From: Bacteroides sp.
GTDB lineage: Bacteria > Bacteroidota > Bacteroidia > Bacteroidales > Bacteroidaceae
NCBI GenBank assembly: GCA_017621035.1
Contig: JAGATY010000016.1
Coordinates: 1-45,059, forward strand
Direction: 5' to 3'
Length of the DNA stretch: 45,059 bases
Shown: in pieces, positions 7,736 to 16,142 of the stretch
How the letters are laid out: every line of letters begins with the position of its first letter
Position numbering within the stretch: the stretch's first letter is position 1
Translations under genes and position numbers: made by a program
Notes under the pieces: model-generated
Databases searched by the model: none
The model's input: only the letters and a program-made list of their open reading frames with translations
Told to the model about the DNA's origin: nothing

Positions 7736-8755
7736 ATGAAAAAGACTCTCGGCATACTTCTTCTGCTGGTTGTAACGGCCATGGGACTGCGGGCGCAGGA
7801 TTCCATTACGGGACGAGTGCCCCTGGTGGAACGCTTCTTCCGGCTGCTGGCCAAGTCGAACGCAGACACAGCTTATGCGGTACGCCATCCTTATCGCTTC
7901 AGCATCAAGCCTAAGTTGGGAACTTCATTCAATACCTATCACTTTGCCTATGCACCGGCCGAGGGACAGCAGACACAACGCTATACGCTGGTGAGCGACC
8001 CGCTCTTTAAGTTGGGTGTGAACGTCTCTTACCGATACCTCACCGTGGGCTTGCAGAAGAATGTCAGTCACCTATTTGACAAGATGCGCAGCGATGACAT
8101 GGAGTACACGCTGAGTGCCAGCGGACGAAAGTTTGGGGGCGACATAGTCTACAGCGTCTCCTCGCGCTACACACTGACCGACGACCGTAACCGAGACTGG
8201 AAGGAAGAACTAAACTGCTTCTCCTCCAAGCGTTTGCAGGCCAACGGCTACTTTGTTTTCAACCACCGCCGTTTCTCCTATCCCGCCGCCTTTACACAGA
8301 GCTATCGGCAGAAGCGAAGCTGCGGCAGTGTGGTCATCGGCCTCTCTTACAACTATGAGGAACTGGAACTGGATGTGGATGCTCTGCCGGAAAAGGTAAC
8401 TGATTACATCGGTGCGCCAGAATATGCACGTCGGCTCATGGTGAGCCACTTCAATGTGAATGGTGGGTATGCTTACAACTGGGTAATCTCCCGCCGCTGG
8501 ATGGTGCACGGTACTGTGTTGCCCACCATCTCCCTCTTCAAGAAGAGCCGACTGGAGTATGCCGACCGCACCGAAAAACTGAATGTGGATAAAGTGAACT
8601 TGGGATGCATCTTTCGCTTCAGCGTGCTGTGGGATTGCAACGCTCGCTTTGGTGGTATGACGGCCGTGATGACGCTCAACAATCCCAGTCGCCGTCCGGT
8701 GGAGATTGCAGACCTCTACGTCAGAACCCGCCTCTTCTATGGCTTCCGCTTCTGA
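7736..8755 (+). CDS. DUF4421 family outer-membrane-like protein
   Basis: This 339-residue Bacteroidota-specific protein has a signal peptide at residues 1-21 (MKKTLGILLLLVVTAMGLRA) and then beta-rich sequence. The alternating aromatic strands (SDPLFKLGVNVSYRYLTVGL, VVIGLSYNYEEL, LYVRTRLFYGFRF) and terminal Phe suggest an outer-membrane beta-barrel. It matches my recollection of DUF4421, whose function is unknown. I chose ATG 7736 because it starts the signal peptide and lies just downstream of a promoter box; the longer frame would start in the promoter. The gene stands alone and converges on the CPBP protease gene. Confidence 0.85.
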   Translation: MKKTLGILLLLVVTAMGLRAQDSITGRVPLVERFFRLLAKSNADTAYAVRHPYRFSIKPKLGTSFNTYHFAYAPAEGQQTQRYTLVSDPLFKLGVNVSYRYLTVGLQKNVSHLFDKMRSDDMEYTLSASGRKFGGDIVYSVSSRYTLTDDRNRDWKEELNCFSSKRLQANGYFVFNHRRFSYPAAFTQSYRQKRSCGSVVIGLSYNYEELELDVDALPEKVTDYIGAPEYARRLMVSHFNVNGGYAYNWVISRRWMVHGTVLPTISLFKKSRLEYADRTEKLNVDKVNLGCIFRFSVLWDCNARFGGMTAVMTLNNPSRRPVEIADLYVRTRLFYGFRF

Positions 8756-8776
8756 GGCTTTTCAAACACAGTGATA

Positions 8777-8816
8777 AAAAACAGGGGAACAAAATTCTTC
8801 ATTCCCCTTTCTTTAT
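8777..8816. terminator. Bidirectional terminator between DUF4421 and CPBP genes
   Basis: A 7-bp stem AGGGGAA / TTCCCCT (8783-8808) has TTTCTTTATTT after it on the plus strand and GTTTTTTATC after it on the minus strand, so it can end both converging transcripts. Confidence 0.75.
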
Positions 8817-9434
8817 TTACTCAATCGGGAACCAAATAAATACCGCCACGTCCCACAACGCATGCGAGAGGATGATGGCACCGAATCGCTGCGGAAAGAA
8901 TCGGTAGAGCAAGCCCCATGCTGCGCCGGCCACCAGTGCCGCCATGGTAAGCATGAAGTTAAAGGAACCGGCGTGCACCAGTGCATAGATGAGGGTGGTG
9001 ACGATGCAGCCCAGGTTTGCATTCCAGTGTTCGGATAGCTTGCGCTGCACGTAGCCACGCCAGTAGATTTCTTCCGCCGGTCCGATGAGAAACAGCATCA
9101 GGGCTGTCAAGAGCCAGGGTGATTCGCCGGCTTTCATGCCGTAGATGGTGTCTACCTGCGGACGGGCAAAGTCGAACATCCAAGAGGAAATCTTGTCGCC
9201 CAGCCAGAACACGCCCCACAGAGCGACGGCAATGGCGATGCCCAGCAATATGTTACTTGTATTCAGCTTTACTGCTTTGTACCAGCCGGGGTTGAAGCAG
9301 GTAGAGAGCGTGGAGAGTGTTACAGCCGAGGCCGTCATCATCCACCAGAAGTTGACGTGCGGAGCTGTCCAAGGTGAGAACATTACAGTCCAGAGGACAA
9401 AAGCCAAAAGAATGGTAAAAGAGAGTCGCTTCAT
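8817..9434 (-). CDS. CPBP family intramembrane glutamic endopeptidase
   Basis: This 205-residue polytopic membrane protein belongs to the CPBP/Rce1-like (ABI, type II CAAX protease) family. The catalytic EExxxR motif appears in GPAEEIYWRGYVQRKL (about residues 118-133). The conserved His motifs follow in YALVHAGSFNF and in FGAIILSHALWDV. Five to six hydrophobic segments are visible. It starts 3 bp after menA ends, so the two are one minus-strand operon. Bacterial members act in membrane-protein or peptide maturation. The substrate here is unknown. Confidence 0.9.
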   Translation of the reverse strand: MKRLSFTILLAFVLWTVMFSPWTAPHVNFWWMMTASAVTLSTLSTCFNPGWYKAVKLNTSNILLGIAIAVALWGVFWLGDKISSWMFDFARPQVDTIYGMKAGESPWLLTALMLFLIGPAEEIYWRGYVQRKLSEHWNANLGCIVTTLIYALVHAGSFNFMLTMAALVAGAAWGLLYRFFPQRFGAIILSHALWDVAVFIWFPIE

Positions 9435-9437
9435 AGG

Positions 9438-10331
9438 TCAGACAATCAGGGCTGCAATAACCAGTCCGACGGTCAGCAGCAGGTTAAAGACTAATTGAAG
9501 TTTGGCACTCAACTCGTCTAGTCCGGCGATTACACCACAGCCCTCTTTCTGTGAACGTAAGGCCAACTTGCAGTTACTCAATGACATCGGTAGCGATAGC
9601 ACAACCAGCATCGTCCACCAGGGTAGCACACCCACGGCTGCACAGATGGGAACGATGAGGTAGGGTAACAGCACTTCGGCCAAATAGAGGCATACAGAAG
9701 TAGTGTGTCCCAGATTCATGGCCAGCGTACGAATGCCGGCTCTGTGGTCGGTCGCCACGTCGCGTGTGTTGTTGGCATGCAGGATGGAGACGGTAATCAA
9801 TCCGCTGGAGAGCGTCACCAACAAAGCCTCTGCCGAGAATCCTCCCGTGGCCACGAAGCAGGTTCCCAAAGTAGGCAACAAGGCGTAGGTGAGTAAAATG
9901 TCTACGTCTCCCCACGCCCGATACTTCAGGGCTGGATAGAGTAGCGTGCCGACTGCTCCTGCCGCACCGATGGCCAACAGCTCCCAACCCGTGCGCCAAG
10001 CCAGTGCCAAGCCTCCCGCCACGGCCACAATGAGCAATCCCATTGCCAGGCGGAAAATCTCCTTCGGAGCAAACATTCCGTCGGTCAGGAACTTGGCACC
10101 AAATGTATCTTTAGCATCCACCTTGTACTTGAAGTCGAAGTAGTCACTCCACGTGTTTCCGGCTGCATGAAACACCACGATGTTCAGTAGTGCCCACACG
10201 CCATTTACCCAGTTCACCTCCTGACCGTTCCACAACAGGTAGGCCAACGTTACCGCCACCGGCATGGCCGAAGCGGGAAAAGACCACGGTCGTGTGGCCG
10301 TAAACCATTGCTTGAAAGTATGCTTTCCCAT
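9438..10331 (-). CDS. menA: 1,4-dihydroxy-2-naphthoate polyprenyltransferase
   Basis: This 297-residue UbiA-superfamily integral membrane enzyme attaches the polyprenyl tail to 1,4-dihydroxy-2-naphthoate, giving demethylmenaquinone. The N-terminal TRPWSFPASAMPVAV matches MenA. The first Asp-rich site is NTWSDYFDFKYKVD (about residues 57-70), and the second polar site is NNTRDVATDHRAGIRTLAM (about 186-204). About eight to nine membrane helices are visible. I chose ATG 10331 (MGKHTFKQW) because the longer frame reads into the inverted repeat after pfkA. The gene overlaps no neighbour and is followed at 3 bp by the CPBP protease. Confidence 0.94.
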   Translation of the reverse strand: MGKHTFKQWFTATRPWSFPASAMPVAVTLAYLLWNGQEVNWVNGVWALLNIVVFHAAGNTWSDYFDFKYKVDAKDTFGAKFLTDGMFAPKEIFRLAMGLLIVAVAGGLALAWRTGWELLAIGAAGAVGTLLYPALKYRAWGDVDILLTYALLPTLGTCFVATGGFSAEALLVTLSSGLITVSILHANNTRDVATDHRAGIRTLAMNLGHTTSVCLYLAEVLLPYLIVPICAAVGVLPWWTMLVVLSLPMSLSNCKLALRSQKEGCGVIAGLDELSAKLQLVFNLLLTVGLVIAALIV

Positions 10332-10353
10332 AACCTCTTTTCTCAGAATGTTT

Positions 10354-10389
10354 AAGGACCTTAAGGGCATAGGAGTCCTTAAGGTCCTT
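10354..10389. terminator. Inverted repeat between pfkA and menA
   Basis: A perfect 13-bp inverted repeat (AAGGACCTTAAGG at 10354-10366 and its complement at 10377-10389) has a 10-base loop. Each arm is itself nearly palindromic around CCTTAAGG. It lies 12 bp after the pfkA stop on the minus strand. No T run follows, so it may be a processing or partial termination site rather than a classical terminator. Confidence 0.55.
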
Positions 10390-10400
10390 AGTGGTTTTAC

Positions 10401-11381
10401 TTAGATAGACAGTGCTCGTAGCACGTTCACCAGTTCGCGTTGGATGGGCTTGTCGTTCTTGATAGCCTTGGTGAAGGGCACGTGGACAATCTCATCGTGT
10501 TCGATTCCAATCATGATGTTGCGCTGTCCGTCCATGATGGCGTCGATGGCAGCAGCTCCCAGTCGGCTGGCCAGGATACGGTCGTGAGCCGTGGGGCTTC
10601 CACCGCGCTGCAGGTGACCCAGAATGGTGACGCGCACGTCGTATTGCGGGTATTCATTCTTCACACGCTCGGCATAGTGCATGGCACCACCGGTCAGTTC
10701 GCTTTCGGCCACGAGGACGATGCTACTGTTCTTCGACTTGCGGAAACCGTTCTTGATGAAGTCTTCCAACTGGTCTACCTCGGTGCTAAACTCGGGAATG
10801 ATGGCTGCCTCGGCTCCTGAGGCGATGGCTCCGTTCAGGGCGAGGAAACCGGCATCGCGACCCATTACTTCCACAAAGAAGAGACGCTCGTGCGAGGTGG
10901 CTGTGTCGCGAATCTTGTCCACAGCGTCCAGTATGGTGTTCAGAGCAGTGTCGTAGCCAATGGTTGTGTCTGTGCCGTAGAGGTCGTTGTCGATGGTTCC
11001 GGGCAAGCCGATGCAGGGCACGTCAAACTCTTGTGCAAAGATGCGCGCACCCGTCAGCGAGCCGTCGCCGCCGATGACTACCAAGGCATCGATACCCTCT
11101 TTCTTCATGTTGTCGTATGCTAGCTGACGGCCTTCGGGTGTCTGGAACTCCTTGCAGCGTGCAGTCTTCAGAATGGTGCCGCCCAGCTGGATGATGTTGC
11201 TGACGTTCTGGCTCTTGAACTCCTTGATTTCACCGGTTACCAGACCCTTGTAGCCTCGGTATATACCTTTTACTTGCAGTCCGTTATAGATGGCTGTGCG
11301 CGTTACGGCGCGGATGGCTGCATTCATGCCCGGGGCATCTCCTCCGGAGGTCAGAATGCCGATACATTTGATCGCTCCCAT
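10401..11381 (-). CDS. pfkA: ATP-dependent 6-phosphofructokinase
   Basis: This 326-residue glycolytic enzyme phosphorylates fructose 6-phosphate. The ATP loop [15 protein letters not shown] lies at residues 10-24. The nucleotide/metal motif [12 protein letters not shown] (about 97-108) has Gly-Asp-Gly, which favours ATP over pyrophosphate. The catalytic loop is [14 protein letters not shown] (about 124-137). The effector and substrate site is [13 protein letters not shown] (about 168-180). Length is that of the bacterial short-chain PfkA. A promoter box lies at 11414 and an inverted repeat follows the gene. Confidence 0.96.
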   Translation of the reverse strand: MGAIKCIGILTSGGDAPGMNAAIRAVTRTAIYNGLQVKGIYRGYKGLVTGEIKEFKSQNVSNIIQLGGTILKTARCKEFQTPEGRQLAYDNMKKEGIDALVVIGGDGSLTGARIFAQEFDVPCIGLPGTIDNDLYGTDTTIGYDTALNTILDAVDKIRDTATSHERLFFVEVMGRDAGFLALNGAIASGAEAAIIPEFSTEVDQLEDFIKNGFRKSKNSSIVLVAESELTGGAMHYAERVKNEYPQYDVRVTILGHLQRGGSPTAHDRILASRLGAAAIDAIMDGQRNIMIGIEHDEIVHVPFTKAIKNDKPIQRELVNVLRALSI

Positions 11382-11413
11382 AATATTCTTCAGTTTTTAG
11401 TTATTTCTGGCGG

Positions 11414-11421
11414 CAAAGATA
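11414..11421 (-). promoter_or_regulatory. -7 promoter element for pfkA
   Basis: On the minus strand the sequence reads TATCTTTG, the commonest form of the Bacteroides -7 box, 33 bp before the pfkA ATG. Confidence 0.7.
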
Positions 11422-11489
11422 ACAAAAATGCCCTCCCGCCGGTTGCTTATTTCCATTAAAATAGTGTTTCTATTGTCGCACACGTTGGC

Positions 11490-12356
11490 TTATAGCGCTT
11501 GGCGAATGGCTTGACTGACGGCCTCCATCAGCCACTTGGGTGTGGAGGTTGCCCCACAGATGCCGATGGAGGTGGCGCGGTGCAGTAGGGTGGTGTCTAT
11601 CTCGTCGGGACTGTCGATGAGGTGTGAGTTGGGGTTTACCTTTAAGCATTCGGTGAAGAGCATCTTGCCGTTGGAGCTTTTCTTACCGCTGACAAAGAAG
11701 ATGAGGTCGTGTCCGGCGGCAAACTTCCGGATGTTGGGAATGCGGTTGGCCACCTGCCTGCAGATGGTGTCGAAGCTTTGGAAGGTGGTGTGCGCGGGCT
11801 TGTGTTGCTGGATGTAATCTATCACCTCACGGAAGCCGTCGAGCGACTTGGTGGTCTGCGAGTAGAGGCGGATGTCTTTGTTGAGGTCTAGGTGACGTGC
11901 CTCCTCCAGACTCTCCACCACGATGGCTTTCCCTTCGGTCTGTCCCACCAGCCCTAGCACTTCGGCGTGCCCGTTCTTGCCGTAAATGACGATTTGCTTC
12001 TCTCCGCCGTCGCCCTCCTCCTGATACTCCTGTTTGATGCGTTTCTGCAGACGGAGCACCACGGGACAGGTAGCATCGATGATTTCTATGTTGTTGCGCC
12101 GGGCTGTTTCATAGGTTTCGGGCGGCTCTCCATGGGCACGGAGCAGCACCTTGGCGTCGCGTAAAGCATTGAACTGCTCGTGGTTGATGGTGATGAGACC
12201 CATCTCTTTCAGTCGCTCCACCTCACGGCTGTTGTGCACAATGTCGCCCAGGCAGTAGAGTGTTCCACCCTGCGCCAGCACCTCTTCCGCCTTGTTGATG
12301 GCTGTTACCACCCCGAAGCAGAAGCCGGAGCCTTCGTCTATTTCTACTTTTGTCAT
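11490..12356 (-). CDS. ispH: 4-hydroxy-3-methylbut-2-enyl diphosphate reductase
   Basis: This 288-residue iron-sulfur enzyme catalyses the last step of the MEP pathway, producing IPP and DMAPP. The three cluster-ligand cysteines are visible at Cys13 (GSGFCFG), Cys97 (DATCPVV) and Cys199 (DTICRQ), matching the spacing of the E. coli enzyme. The substrate His and Glu lie in HNSREVERL and HGEPPETYE, and GICGATSTPKWLMEAV closes the protein. I chose ATG 12356 because the family starts with MTKVEID-like sequence and the upstream part of the frame runs through a tandem repeat. It lies downstream of cmk and porQ on the same strand. Confidence 0.95.
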   Translation of the reverse strand: MTKVEIDEGSGFCFGVVTAINKAEEVLAQGGTLYCLGDIVHNSREVERLKEMGLITINHEQFNALRDAKVLLRAHGEPPETYETARRNNIEIIDATCPVVLRLQKRIKQEYQEEGDGGEKQIVIYGKNGHAEVLGLVGQTEGKAIVVESLEEARHLDLNKDIRLYSQTTKSLDGFREVIDYIQQHKPAHTTFQSFDTICRQVANRIPNIRKFAAGHDLIFFVSGKKSSNGKMLFTECLKVNPNSHLIDSPDEIDTTLLHRATSIGICGATSTPKWLMEAVSQAIRQAL

Positions 12357-12432
12357 AGTGAGATTGCTTGAACTGTTCTCTAAATCTTCCCAATTTTCTC
12401 TCCTTATCCTCCTCCTGTCACCTCCGTTTCTA

Positions 12433-12487
12433 TAGGAACGGCCTTGGTACGGCGTTGGTACGGCCTTGATACGGCGTTGGTATAGGG
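12433..12487. repeat. 11-bp tandem repeat (5 units, i.e. 22-bp double units)
   Basis: Five 11-bp units with core TTGGTACGGC follow one another at 12433, 12444, 12455, 12466 and 12477. Successive units alternate between ending in G and C, so the higher-order period is 22 bp. The array sits between the end of cmk and the start of ispH. It is open on the minus strand, but an 11-bp period shifts frame at each unit, so I do not regard it as coding. Confidence 0.85.
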
Positions 12488-12496
12488 AGGGTATTT

Positions 12497-13186
12497 CTAC
12501 CGGTTGATTACTCGGTTGAATTGCTCCATCAGCCACTGCTTCTGCTCGGCAATGGTCAGCAGACTGTTGTCCAGCAGAAGAGCATCTTCGGCTTGGCGCA
12601 AAGGACTGACGGCACGGGTCTGGTCTATGTGGTCGCGCTGCTTCACGTTCTCCAGAATCTCCTCTAGGCTGGCTTCTTCGCCCTTAGCCTTCAGTTCGTC
12701 GTACCGGCGCTGGGCACGTATCTCGGGACTGGCAGTGACGAATATCTTCAGTTCGGCATCAGGGAAGACGGTGGTGCCTATGTCGCGGCCATCCATCACT
12801 ACACCCTTGTCTTTGCCCATCTCTTGCTGACGTTTCACCAGTGCCTCGCGCACAAAGGGTAGGGCAGCAATGGGGCTGACACGGTTGGATACCTCCATAG
12901 TGCGGATGCGGTCTTCCACGCATATGTCGTTCAGATAGGTGTCCGGTCGTCCGGTTTCAGGATTCAGACGAAAGGAGATGCAGATGTTGGGCATCTCTGC
13001 CTGCAACTTCTCAACATCAATCTTCTCTCCTTGAAAAATGTCGTTTTCGAGGGCATAGAGTGTTACGGCACGATACATGGCACCGGTATCTACATAAATA
13101 TAGCCCACTTCGCGAGCCAGGTCTTTGGCCATGGTGCTCTTCCCGCAGGAGGAGAAGCCGTCGATGGCGATGGTTATTTTCTTCAT
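12497..13186 (-). CDS. cmk: Cytidylate kinase
   Basis: This 229-residue NMP kinase converts (d)CMP to (d)CDP. The P-loop GFSSCGKST is at residues 10-18; the SSCGKS form is usual in Bacteroidota. The CMP-binding region contains [14 protein letters not shown] (about 33-46), the middle has [14 protein letters not shown], and the lid contains RAQRRYDEL. Length is typical. The gene starts 28 bp after porQ, and porQ-cmk-ispH form a minus-strand cluster. Confidence 0.96.
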   Translation of the reverse strand: MKKITIAIDGFSSCGKSTMAKDLAREVGYIYVDTGAMYRAVTLYALENDIFQGEKIDVEKLQAEMPNICISFRLNPETGRPDTYLNDICVEDRIRTMEVSNRVSPIAALPFVREALVKRQQEMGKDKGVVMDGRDIGTTVFPDAELKIFVTASPEIRAQRRYDELKAKGEEASLEEILENVKQRDHIDQTRAVSPLRQAEDALLLDNSLLTIAEQKQWLMEQFNRVINR

Positions 13187-13214
13187 TTCAGTAATATGTT
13201 TGTTTCAATAATCA

Positions 13215-14180
13215 TTATAAGGCATATGCCAAGTTGAGCAAGAGTGACGAAGCACTGATGTGCTGCTTGAGATAAGCTGCATCAATCTTCAGTCGCTTGA
13301 TGTGTACTCCGGCTCCGGCAGTGAAGCCTGCCCAGTGGCTGCTTCCGGCTACCTCCATCTCGTCTCCCCGTCGGAAGTTGTAACCAACGGCCAGGTAGAT
13401 GTTGTCTGTCGGCAGAAAGTCTACTCCAACTGCCATGTGATTCAACAGTTTACGCCCGAAGTTGTTGGCAGAGGTGTCTGCATCGCTCCAACGGGTGAGG
13501 TCGTGCAGAGTGAGTGACAGCCGGAAAGGTGCATGTGAAAGTCCTTTGCTGAACCCCATCTGTAACTCGGCTGGTAGTTTCTCATGCCTCTCTTCAAAAG
13601 ATTTCAGCTGGCCGCCCAGATTCTTACCGACAATGGAAGCTGAAAAATCACTCTCCTCGCGATAGTAATTCAGCCCCAAATCGATGCCAATGGCCACAGA
13701 ACTGTAGCTGTCGTAATGCGAGTAGATGAGATTGGCTCGCACACCTCCACTCCAGAAATCACTTAAAGCATAGGCGTAGATGCCGGAGAGGGAGATGTCT
13801 TTGGCCGAGAAAGTTCCTAAGGTGACGTTCTCTGCCGTAGTCTCTTTCATCTTGCCATAGTCGATGTATTGTGCGGCAACTGCCCAGTTACCGCGTTGTC
13901 CGGCGGTACGGGTAAAGGCAGCTCCGGCAACATTTACACCTTTTATATAATACATGTAATTCAGCAAAAGACTCTTGTCGCTGACGCACGAGAGCAATGC
14001 CGGATTGTGAATGGAAAGAGACAGGTCGTCTTCTATGATGGATATATTCTCGCCCCCCAATGCCGCACCATGTGCAGAAGACGGAAGTTGCAGGAAATGG
14101 AAAGCACTTCCCTCTTTCTGAGCTTGAGAATAAGAGGAAATCAAGAGAAATACGAACGCAAAATAGACTCTTTTCAACAT
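13215..14180 (-). CDS. porQ: PorQ family outer-membrane protein
   Basis: This 321-residue protein has a signal peptide (MLKRVYFAFVFLLISSYSQA) and a PorV/PorQ-like barrel of the FadL type with conserved FLQLPSSAHGAALGGENIS, followed by the DLSLSIHNPALL segment. The C-terminal GAGVHIKRLKIDAAY also fits. PorQ is named after Porphyromonas, where it contributes to type IX secretion, and porQ next to cmk is a standing arrangement in Bacteroidota. Gut Bacteroides usually lack the rest of that system and none is visible here, so its role in this organism is open. I chose ATG 14180, the start of the signal peptide and 18 bp after a promoter box. Confidence 0.85.
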   Translation of the reverse strand: MLKRVYFAFVFLLISSYSQAQKEGSAFHFLQLPSSAHGAALGGENISIIEDDLSLSIHNPALLSCVSDKSLLLNYMYYIKGVNVAGAAFTRTAGQRGNWAVAAQYIDYGKMKETTAENVTLGTFSAKDISLSGIYAYALSDFWSGGVRANLIYSHYDSYSSVAIGIDLGLNYYREESDFSASIVGKNLGGQLKSFEERHEKLPAELQMGFSKGLSHAPFRLSLTLHDLTRWSDADTSANNFGRKLLNHMAVGVDFLPTDNIYLAVGYNFRRGDEMEVAGSSHWAGFTAGAGVHIKRLKIDAAYLKQHISASSLLLNLAYAL

Positions 14181-14198
14181 TTCGATTATTTTTCTTGC

Positions 14199-14206
14199 CA
14201 AAGATA
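14199..14206 (-). promoter_or_regulatory. -7 promoter element for porQ-cmk-ispH
   Basis: The minus strand reads TATCTTTG 18 bp upstream of the porQ ATG. It is the only clear box ahead of this cluster. Confidence 0.7.
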
Positions 14207-14316
14207 CGGTATTTTTAAAATATCTCCCTACTTTTGTGGCACAAAAGAGTGTATCAACTTCTAAAGGTTTAAAAAAACAAAAAAGCATTCTTTGGAGTGT
14301 GAAAAAAAATAGTTGA

Positions 14317-14349
14317 TTGCAATCGAACGGGAAAAATGCACTATATTTG
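14317..14349 (+). promoter_or_regulatory. Promoter of the TonB gene
   Basis: TTG at 14317 and TATATTTG at 14342-14349 are separated by 22 bp, close to the usual -33/-7 spacing. The ATG follows 38 bp later. Confidence 0.7.
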
Positions 14350-14387
14350 CCCCAAATGAGAAACACTAAAATTTAATATTATAAATT

Positions 14388-15074
14388 ATGGAAATTAAAA
14401 AATCGCCTAAAGCGGACTTACAGAACAAGAAATCAACTTGGTTGCTTGTGGGTTATGTCTTAGCCCTTTCTGTCATGTTTGTCGCCTTTGAATGGTCGAA
14501 GCGTGATGTGAAAATTGACATGAGTCAAGCAGTTTCTGATGTGTTCTTTGAGGAGGAAATCATTCCTATCACAGAACAACCTGAACAAGTAGCTCCTCCC
14601 CCTCCCGAGGCACCGGCAGCTATGGAAAACTTGACCATTGTAGATGATGATGCTGATATTGAAGAAACTGCTATCGTTTCTACCGAAGAAACCGGTCAGG
14701 CTGTTGAAATCAAGTATGTAGCTCCTACAGTAGAAGAAGAAGAACCGGAAGAGGCAGAAATCTTCGAAATTGTAGAGACGATGCCGGAATTTGCAAACGG
14801 TGGTATGGTTGGTTTGATGCAGTACTTGTCTAAGAACATCAAATATCCTCCTATCGCTCAGGAAAATGGTACTCAAGGCCGTGTTTCTGTACAATTCGTT
14901 GTAAACAAGGACGGTAGTATTGTTGACGCAAAGGTTATCCGTGGTGTAGACCCCTACTTGGATAAGGAAGCTCTCCGCGTGATTATGGGTATGCCGAAGT
15001 GGAAACCGGGTGAACAACGTGGTAAACCGGTACGCGTGAAGTATACAGTGCCTGTAATGTTCAGATTGCAGTAA
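14388..15074 (+). CDS. Energy transducer TonB
   Basis: This 228-residue inner-membrane protein transmits proton-motive force from ExbB/ExbD to outer-membrane receptors. A single N-terminal membrane helix (about residues 18-37, TWLLVGYVLALSVMFVAFEW) follows basic residues. A periplasmic Pro/Glu-rich linker (PPPPEAPAAME) leads to the C-terminal TonB domain (about 145-228) with YPPIAQENGTQGRVSVQFVV and a VRVKYTVPVMFRLQ end. Length and architecture are normal for a Bacteroides TonB. It has its own promoter and terminator, and an ExbB/ExbD operon lies 3 kb downstream. Confidence 0.94.
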   Translation: MEIKKSPKADLQNKKSTWLLVGYVLALSVMFVAFEWSKRDVKIDMSQAVSDVFFEEEIIPITEQPEQVAPPPPEAPAAMENLTIVDDDADIEETAIVSTEETGQAVEIKYVAPTVEEEEPEEAEIFEIVETMPEFANGGMVGLMQYLSKNIKYPPIAQENGTQGRVSVQFVVNKDGSIVDAKVIRGVDPYLDKEALRVIMGMPKWKPGEQRGKPVRVKYTVPVMFRLQ

Positions 15075-15093
15075 TTATAGTACAAAGAAATGA

Positions 15094-15122
15094 AAGAGGC
15101 TGCTTTGGCAGCCTCTTTTTTT
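15094..15122 (+). terminator. Rho-independent terminator after tonB
   Basis: AAGAGGCTGC, a TTTG loop, and GCAGCCTCTT followed by seven or more T form a textbook terminator 20 bp after the stop codon. Confidence 0.93.
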
Positions 15123-15152
15123 AATAATCTTTTCATCTCTCCCTTTTTTGAT

Positions 15153-16127
15153 ATGTTTACAGCTCCCGAACTTCTGGAAAAGTTGAATGCTTATTTGGCT
15201 GACGCACAATTCAGTCGTGCTCCCCTCCATCTCTATGAACCTATTTCTTATGTTTTGTCCATGGGGGGCAAGAGACTTCGTCCCGTTTTGATGCTGATGG
15301 CTTATAACCTTTACAAGGATGATGTTGATACCATCTTGAATCAAGCTGTCGGAATAGAGATTTACCATAATCATACTTTATTGCATGATGATTTAATGGA
15401 TCGGGCAAAACGTCGTCGGGGACATGAAACGGTTCATGAGAAGTGGGATGATAACACAGCCATTCTTTCGGGAGATGCCATGCTGTTACTAGCCTATCGC
15501 TATATGCTGCAATGTCCGGAACAGTATCGCTCAGAAGTACAGAACCTGTTTACGGAAACAGCTATTGAGATTTGTGAAGGACAACAAATGGATATGGACT
15601 TTGAAAAGCGATTGGATGTTACCGCAGAAGAGTATCTGGAGATGATTCGCCTGAAGACATCAGTCTTGTTGGCGACCAGTCTGAAGATTGGAGCCTTGCT
15701 GGGTGGTGCTTCTGTAGAAGATGCTGAAAGTTTGTATGCTTTTGGACAGAATCTGGGACTGGCGTTTCAGTTGAAAGATGATTTGCTGGATGTCTATGGC
15801 GACCCTGCTGTTTTTGGAAAGAATATTGGTGGCGACATCTTGTGTAACAAAAAGACATATTTGCTGATTAAGGCTTTGGAACTTGCTGCCGGAGCACAAC
15901 AGGATGAATTGAAGAGATGGTTGTTGGCGACTGAGTTCTCTTCACAGGAAAAAATAGCAGGAGTTACTGCTATATATAATAAGGTGGGGGTAAAGGAACT
16001 TTGCGAGCAGAAGATTTCAGAGTACAGCGCATGTGCCGTGGAAAATCTTTCTGCAGTACAAATGCCGGATAATCGGAAGAAGGCTTTGCTGGATTTGGTC
16101 TATTCATTAGTTGCTAGAGAAGCTTGA
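15153..16127 (+). CDS. Polyprenyl (trans-isoprenyl) diphosphate synthase
   Basis: This 324-residue prenyl elongase condenses IPP onto allylic diphosphates. It shows SMGGKRLRPVLMLMAYNLY, the first aspartate-rich motif in LLHDDLMDRAKRRRG (DDxxD), and the second in LAFQLKDDLLDVYGD. Product length cannot be read safely; residues before the first motif (HNHTLLHDD) have no bulky barrier that would obviously stop at C15. It could make the tail for menaquinone or a C20/C15 precursor. I chose ATG 15153 because the longer frame begins inside the tonB terminator. Confidence 0.92.
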   Translation: MFTAPELLEKLNAYLADAQFSRAPLHLYEPISYVLSMGGKRLRPVLMLMAYNLYKDDVDTILNQAVGIEIYHNHTLLHDDLMDRAKRRRGHETVHEKWDDNTAILSGDAMLLLAYRYMLQCPEQYRSEVQNLFTETAIEICEGQQMDMDFEKRLDVTAEEYLEMIRLKTSVLLATSLKIGALLGGASVEDAESLYAFGQNLGLAFQLKDDLLDVYGDPAVFGKNIGGDILCNKKTYLLIKALELAAGAQQDELKRWLLATEFSSQEKIAGVTAIYNKVGVKELCEQKISEYSACAVENLSAVQMPDNRKKALLDLVYSLVAREA

Positions 16128-16142
16128 TAAAATAGAGAAGAG

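Noticed and set aside
12357-12536. N-terminal extension of IspH
   Set aside because: The extra sequence derives from the 11-bp repeat, overlaps cmk and precedes the conserved MTKVEID start.
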